Assembly (NCBI GenBank): GCA_029834535.1
Contig: JAQMWT010000344.1
Span: forward strand, 1-64,000
Direction: 5' to 3'
DNA from: Chrysophaeum taylorii
Taxonomy: Eukaryota; Sar; Pelagophyceae; Pelagomonadales; Pelagomonadaceae
DNA: 64,000 nucleotides
This document shows, piece by piece, positions 59,015 through 64,000 of the stretch. A model generated the notes under the pieces. It saw nothing but the letters and a program-made list of their open reading frames with translations, did not search any database and was not told the DNA's origin. The translations under genes and the position numbers were made by a program. The first letter of the stretch is position 1. Every line of letters starts with the position of its first letter.

Positions 59015-60331
59015 ATGAAACGACGATATGGGTCGCGGCTGGTTGTGCTGGCCCTGTGCATCGGCGGCGCCGGGAGCGCCCAGATCGAGGCCCTCTCGTT
59101 CAGCGCGCCGTTCAGCGTTCTCAACTCGCAGGGCGAGCGGCAGGTCGGGAAGAACTGGCGGTCGTCGGGGACGACGACGGTGCACGCGAACTTCGCGCGA
59201 CTGACGCCCGATCGGCAGTCGAAGAAGGGCGCGTTGTGGTCGACCAAGGCGATCGGGACGGGCGAGGCGTCGATCGCGTTCAAGTTCCGGATCTCGGGCC
59301 AGGGAAAGAAGTACTTTGGCGACGGGATGGCGCTGTGGCTCAGCGAGTCGCGGTCCTACCGCTCGGGCGATTTTCACGGGTCGGCCGATAAATTCCGCGG
59401 CATCGGCATCATTATCGACACGTTTAAGAACGCCGAGCTCCTGAGTTACCACAAGGACGTGACGGTCGTCGTCAACGAAGGCGAGAGCGACGTCGAGGAG
59501 ATGCTGACGAGCTCCGTGGGCTGTAATGGCGACATCAGGTACCACGAGGACCGCGGCGACTTCTCGGTGTCGGCGGCTTCGCGCGTCAAGTTTGTCGTCG
59601 AGCCGGTCGCGCCCGACGGAAGCGGCGACGATCGCGTTCTCGGTCTCACCGTTTTCTTGGACGCGACCAACTCGGGCGAGTACCGCGAGTGCGTCGCGCA
59701 GACTCCGCTCCCCGCGACGCTCGACGCGAGCTGGCTCTCGCGAGCCTATTTGGGCATCTCCGCCAGCACGGGCCAGCTCGCCGACAATCACGACGTCCTT
59801 TCGCTCGACGTCTTCTCCGACAAGGAGGTCCACAACGAGGTCGAGAGCGAAATGATCAGCGAACCAAATTTCGCGCCGGGCGAGGGCGTCTCGCCGGCGC
59901 GCTTCGAACGAATAGAGGCCCAGATTGACCAGCTCATCGGAAGGCTCGAACATCTCCAGCACCACCTCGAGCACGAGATGGTCGCAGTGGACGACCACGT
60001 CCGCACCACCGTCGACAAGCTCGCCAAGCAGGAACAGGCGGCAGAGACCCGCATCGAGGCCCTCGAGGACAAGGTCACCTCGAGCGTCGAGGACTCCCTC
60101 TCGCAGCGAATTTCTAACCTCGAGAACGCGATGCGCGATGCCGTGCAGCAACGCATGAAAAAGGTCGAGCAGACCACCATCGCCAAAATCACCGACACCG
60201 TCGGCAAGGAATTGAAGGGTAAGGGCCGACGCTGGACCCTCGGTTTCCTCTTCCTCGTCGCTGTCGACGTCGTCGCCGCCATTGCCGTCTACAAGTGGTA
60301 CGTCAAGTTCAAAAAATCACACCTTCTTTAA
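59015..60331 (+). CDS. L-type lectin cargo receptor (ERGIC-53/VIP36-like)
   Basis: 438 residues, first ATG with signal peptide (SRLVVLALCIGGAGSA). The lectin domain shows FSAPFSVLNSQGERQVGKNW, GEASIAFKFRISGQGKKYFG, DGMALWLSESRS and FRGIGIIIDTFKN (metal and sugar loop), and YLGISASTGQLADNHDVLS. A coiled coil (IEAQIDQLIGRLEHLQHHLE onwards) and one membrane helix (TLGFLFLVAVDVVAAIAVYK) follow. The tail KFKKSHLL has lysines but no perfect KKxx. These lectins carry high-mannose glycoproteins from ER to Golgi, a step shared with the p24 protein. The start is 125 bp from the divergent PNO1 gene. Confidence 0.92.
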   Translation: MKRRYGSRLVVLALCIGGAGSAQIEALSFSAPFSVLNSQGERQVGKNWRSSGTTTVHANFARLTPDRQSKKGALWSTKAIGTGEASIAFKFRISGQGKKYFGDGMALWLSESRSYRSGDFHGSADKFRGIGIIIDTFKNAELLSYHKDVTVVVNEGESDVEEMLTSSVGCNGDIRYHEDRGDFSVSAASRVKFVVEPVAPDGSGDDRVLGLTVFLDATNSGEYRECVAQTPLPATLDASWLSRAYLGISASTGQLADNHDVLSLDVFSDKEVHNEVESEMISEPNFAPGEGVSPARFERIEAQIDQLIGRLEHLQHHLEHEMVAVDDHVRTTVDKLAKQEQAAETRIEALEDKVTSSVEDSLSQRISNLENAMRDAVQQRMKKVEQTTIAKITDTVGKELKGKGRRWTLGFLFLVAVDVVAAIAVYKWYVKFKKSHLL

Positions 60332-60594
60332 AATAGAGAGACTTTATAAAAGGGCCCCGCGTCCTCCTCGTCGCTCTCACTTCTTCACACCCACGCTCTC
60401 TCTCTCTCTGGGCGGTCCCCGCATGGCCTCCTCGCTCCTTGTATACTCCTCGCTTAGCCCTCCCTCTCTGCTTGGCGCGCCGCAAGCCAAAATCAACTCG
60501 TCTTCCTCTCTTCGGGCAGAACTACCCTTTGGTTCCGTCCTTCCCCCAAACTGCCCACACACTTGTCTGCACGCGCGAAGCCTGATATGCTCGA

Positions 60595-60625
<31 letters not shown>

Positions 60626-60763
60626 CTCGGACCCTCGCGTATAATTAATTATCCCCGCCTTTCCACGTAGCTAGCTTCTTGAAGCCGTTCTCATCAAACG
60701 GATACGTACAACGGGTCTTTGCTCGCGTCGCGAGGTGCGTCAACAAGCTTTCACCAGTGTACC
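60332..60763. other. Intergenic region
   Basis: Holds a short CT run (about 60403-60418) and a GAC run (60597-60627). It probably covers the lectin 3' UTR and the OSCP promoter. No gene seen. Confidence 0.5.
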
Positions 60764-61407
60764 ATGATGCTCGCGCGCGTCGGCGCGCGGCGGTTTTTGT
60801 CGGAAGCGGCGGTGGAGCCCCCGATCAAGCTCTTCGGGATCCACGCCCGCTACGCGTCGGCCGCGTTCGTAGCCGCGGCCAAGGCCGACCAGTTGGACCG
60901 TGTCGAGTCCGAGCTCCTCGCCTTCAAGAGCGTTCTCGGAAAAGACGAGAAGCTTGCAAGCTTCGTCGAAAACCCGACGATTTCGCGCGAAATGAAGATC
61001 GATGCCGTCGACAAGCTTCTCGGCTCGAGGGTGCACATGATCACGAAGAACACTCTCGAGACTCTCGCCGCCAACGCTCGCCTTGCCGAGGTCGAGAAGG
61101 TCATCGACGCCTACGCTACGCTCATGAAAGCTCAGCGCAAGGAAGTTGATGCCATCATCACTAGCGCCGAACCTCTTACACCGTCCGAGACCAGCGCGAT
61201 CAAGAACGCGCTCAAGCCCCACCTCGACGAAGGCGAGACTGTCGTCGTCACCACCGAGGTCAAACCCTCGCTTCTCGGCGGTGCGTTCGTACGTTCATGG
61301 GTTGCTGGTGATAATATGGGTGCGCAGGCTTCACCGTCCAGATCGGCGACAAATTCCTCGACCTTTCGGCGAGCTCCAAGATCGCCGCCCTCCAGCGCGC
61401 CCTCTAG
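60764..61407 (+). CDS. ATP5O: Mitochondrial ATP synthase OSCP (delta) subunit
   Basis: Two exons, 60764-61280 and 61328-61407, 47-bp intron (GTGCGT donor, CAG acceptor), 198 residues. The N-terminus MMLARVGARRFLSEA is a mitochondrial presequence. FGIHARYASAAFVAAAKADQ, ENPTISREMKIDAVDKLL, NTLETLAANARLAEVEKVID and TSAEPLTPSE follow the OSCP pattern. The splice joins VKPSLLGGFTVQIGDKFLD, the conserved GG..V.IGDK.ID C-terminal motif, then SASSKIAALQRAL. OSCP links F1 to the peripheral stalk. Confidence 0.93.
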
Positions 61408-63602
61408 ATGACTGCCGCAGCCATTATATGCACTCTGACTTCGCGACTCGCATCTTTCTTCCACTCGGCGTCGTGCGCGATGGCTTCCCACACATCAATC
61501 GATGCGCGCGCACACACGGTCGACCTCCCCTTTAGTGGCGACGCCCATAATTGATGGGGGCTCTCTCAAGCCACCCCAGCTGGGTTCTTCGTGGCCATTG
61601 GATCCAGAGTAGTCTGAGCGTGGCGAGGCACGGCGCCTTCTTGCGAGCGCCGCGCCATGGGCCTAAATGTGGCTCGAAGGACCGTCCTCGGCTAAAGAAA
61701 GAGAGAAAGAAAGAAATACAAACATGCGTGCGTCATAGTGTTGTGGCGTCACATTGCGATATTACGACAACATGCTCTTCGCATGGCGTCTTGCGTCTTG
61801 CGTCTAGCTTTATGATTAGGCAACTTTAGAGTCGATATCGGCGAACGGGCGCAAAAGCAGCACACCATACTTGCGCACCCAGTTCGTTTAATATATGCGT
61901 CCACCACGTCGAGAGTATTCTGTAAGAATAGCCTGCACCGAGTTACCCAGGTTGTGCTTCACTAAAGGGCGACTGCTACAAGGGGACGGAGGCAGCAAAA
62001 AAACAAACAATAGCAGGGGGTGGCCGCGGCAAAAAAACTAACTATGTAAGTCCTAGCGCCGAGATCGCCGTCAAAAACTAAGTCTAACTACTATAGCTAA
62101 AAAGGCGCCAAGGTGCGTCGCCTCCCCCGTTGGCCGTCAAGGGCAAAACTGCCGCGCGGATCTGGACCCGAAGGTCGATATCCGGGTGGAGTATCCGCTG
62201 ATGTGGGTCCAGGTTGCCGCCAGGCGTGCCTGTGTCGCGGAAATGACCGTCTCGCTCGCTACTGCGCACAGTGGCTGGGCTTGCTAGTTATTCTTTACCC
62301 CGGGCTGGTCCGCTGCGCTTGCGCATGGCTCGCTGGGTGCTTCGGCTTTCGTCGGGCGCCTCCTCTTCTTTAAATCGAGCAGGCTTGCGGATTGGTCTTC
62401 AGTTTCGCCCGTCTCTTCTTTGAGTATTCCCTTTGTTTCTTGGGTAGTGACTACCGTCTTCAATGCCCGGCCTTCTAACCGTGGCCGGCACGGATTGCCT
62501 GTCACTCGATGGGTGGTAGCGACCGCGGTCGTGGCTGCACACTGGCTCTCTCAACCTACAGCCTCCTCCATATTTCCCCTTTTTTTCCTCGCCTGCGATG
62601 CGGTTGCGTCTGAAATCCCCCGTTTCTTCAAAACAATTCCCTTTTGCCCGAAGAGAGTGATTGCGAAGAGCAAAAAAATTATGAGTCCGTACCGACGGCG
62701 CGTCGGCGGTCGCAACCGGCTGTTGGCGATATATTTTGACGGCTCGAGCTCGAGTATTATTATTAAGTAGCACTGCGGCCGCCCAGCTGCGAAGTTTGCG
62801 ATGACGTGCGGATGGGTGTGTTGCTCCCGGACCGGGCGGTGGCGATAGGCCTGAAATGTGTGCCAGTGTGGACGAAGACGAAGGTGGATGGAGCCTCGAC
62901 TCGTACTCAACGGCGGCGGCGGCAGAAGCGCAAGTAAAAAAGAGTGTTGGAAAGAAAGAAAGAAAGAAGCGGGGGGGGTGTTTATGTTGGGGGGGGGGGT
63001 GTTTATGTTGGTGAGTGCGTCGGACGCTTTCTTGTATTCTCGGTGGTGCGACACCAGTAAATAATCTAATGGATTCGTTCGTTGGTCGCAGCGGCGTGGT
63101 GAACGAGATTTGAGCATAGCTGTTGTTGTTGTCGTTGGCTTTGAAAATTTTCAAAGTGCTGCGAGAGGCATAAATTTATGGATTGATCTTTCGTGGATTG
63201 ATCTTTTGTTTGTTTTTCTTCATTTTGCCGCTTTCATGACATTCTTTCGGCTCTTGTGTCGCGATCCGAGAAGAGAGCACAAGAGCACTTCAGTAATAAC
63301 TGTAATAGTAACGATAATAACAACTATAAAAAAAAAACCAAATATTGTTCTGGGATGCGTCGAGAAGATACATGTATGTCGTTAGAGTGGTGTTTCGGTG
63401 GGGGAGAGGATGATCGCGAAAGGCCCGCGTGTCCCAACTCGTAACGACACAGAAATTCAAACAACGGAAACGAAGCATTCTTTGTTCGAGATGTTGTCCC
63501 CGAACTGCCAGTTTACAAATTTGCAAAAGAGCAGACCAATATCAAAGTGTTCCATCAAAGTGTTCCATCATCGATAGACTCTATTCTTAGGCCGTGTAGA
63601 GC
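61408..63602. other. Long intergenic region (2.2 kb)
   Basis: No gene recognised. It holds GAAA runs (about 61696-61720, 62951-62968) and two G-rich copies of GGGGGGTGTTTATGTTGG in direct repeat (62970-63009). A minus-strand open frame of about 250 codons (62399-63154) is low-complexity (His/Pro, Ser runs) and is not called. Confidence 0.45.
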
Positions 63603-64000
63603 ATGGCTGAGTTGAGGAGAAAGATGTCACAGCGATGGCGGCGGCGCGGGAGGCCCGAGGGGGATCCCGCGGAGGCGGATGGCGGAGGCCCGCCGTCGGA
63701 GCGGATGGCAGCGTCTGATCAGTCGGCGAAGTTCGCCGCGCACGAGTGGGACCCCAAGGCGATTAGAAGAGACCCGAACACGGCATTCGAGCTGTTCGAC
63801 GCCAACGCCGACGGGGTGATCAGCGTGGCCGAGCTGTGCTTCGTGTCGCGGCACACGAACCCGGAGATGCGGCGGAAGGGGTCGCTGTTCGACGAGATGA
63901 AACTGTTTCACGCGCTCGACGCCGACGGGGATTCGGTCATATCCCGGAACGAGTTCTGCAAGGTGGTCTCGGACCCCAAGACTTTTAGCGACGAGGCCCT
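63603..64000 (+). CDS. EF-hand calcium-binding protein (runs off the window)
   Basis: An open frame from the ATG at 63603 to the edge (132 codons plus 2 bases). After a basic, low-complexity N-terminus two EF-hands appear: FELFDANADGVISVAELCFV (D-A-N-A-D-G-V-I loop) and FHALDADGDSVISRNEFCKV (D-A-D-G-D-S-V-I loop), both with the residues needed for calcium binding. The second has Ser where Gly is usual at loop position 6. The rest, and thus the type (kinase, sensor or other), lies outside. Confidence 0.8.
   Translation, partial: MAELRRKMSQRWRRRGRPEGDPAEADGGGPPSERMAASDQSAKFAAHEWDPKAIRRDPNTAFELFDANADGVISVAELCFVSRHTNPEMRRKGSLFDEMKLFHALDADGDSVISRNEFCKVVSDPKTFSDEA

Noticed and set aside
62399-63154. 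251-codon minus-strand open frame
   Set aside because: Low-complexity (His/Pro, Ser, Arg) over simple repeats, no domain, and codon use unlike the neighbouring genes.

Overview
The window is nuclear DNA of a compact, GC-rich eukaryote, most likely a photosynthetic stramenopile (pelagophyte-like) with a secondary red plastid. This is inferred from three things: eukaryote-only genes (UTP21, LSM8, PNO1, RPC9, COG5, p24, anoctamin, CEP41); N-terminal signal peptides followed by a Phe-containing motif, as in plastid preproteins of diatoms and their relatives (DHAR-like protein, alpha/beta hydrolase, perhaps the ANTH-like protein); and very short introns, mostly 32-55 bp, with GTGCGT, GTACGT or GTGAGG donors. 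CEP41 implies a flagellated cell or ancestor. No tRNA, rRNA or CRISPR was recognised.

Layout. 1-5064 is a head-to-tail array of about 1-kb units that each carry the 3' part of a Helitron-type PIF1 helicase plus a minisatellite; inverted pieces of the unit 5' end close it (5065-5200). A sulfotransferase follows at once. At 7.4-11.3 kb a lipoyl-domain protein and UTP21 are divergent. From 11.5 to 17.3 kb lies a second transposon zone: one solo Helitron-like unit, then a 4.67-kb DNA transposon with 14-bp inverted ends, a 7-bp target duplication and a DDE-type transposase candidate. From 17.8 to 30 kb are a MYND-like protein, a histidine phosphatase, a decayed DUF2235 gene, a second sulfotransferase, a fucosyltransferase-like enzyme, a class II photolyase and two small coiled-coil genes.

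From 30.4 to 61.4 kb the window is gene-dense. The genes cover RNA metabolism (RPC9, DUS1, LSM8, PNO1, uL14), the secretory path (ANTH-like adaptor, canopy-like protein, VTT/DedA protein, COG5, p24, L-type lectin), redox and plastid functions (GST, DHAR, hydrolase, cysteine desulfurase), an anoctamin, AMBRA1, a PDZ-PA protein, CEP41 and ATP synthase OSCP. The exception is an AT-richer island (35.1-36.8 kb) with a Ty3/gypsy-like integrase fossil. An EF-hand gene starts at 63,603 and runs off the edge.

Many neighbours are divergent with 11-125 bp between start codons, so they probably share promoters. Exon joins were worked out by eye from frame, splice consensus and family conservation and need transcript support. 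The two most notable items are the Helitron-like concatemer with exact end-to-start junctions and the complete-looking DNA transposon with possible chromatin-reader domains around its transposase.
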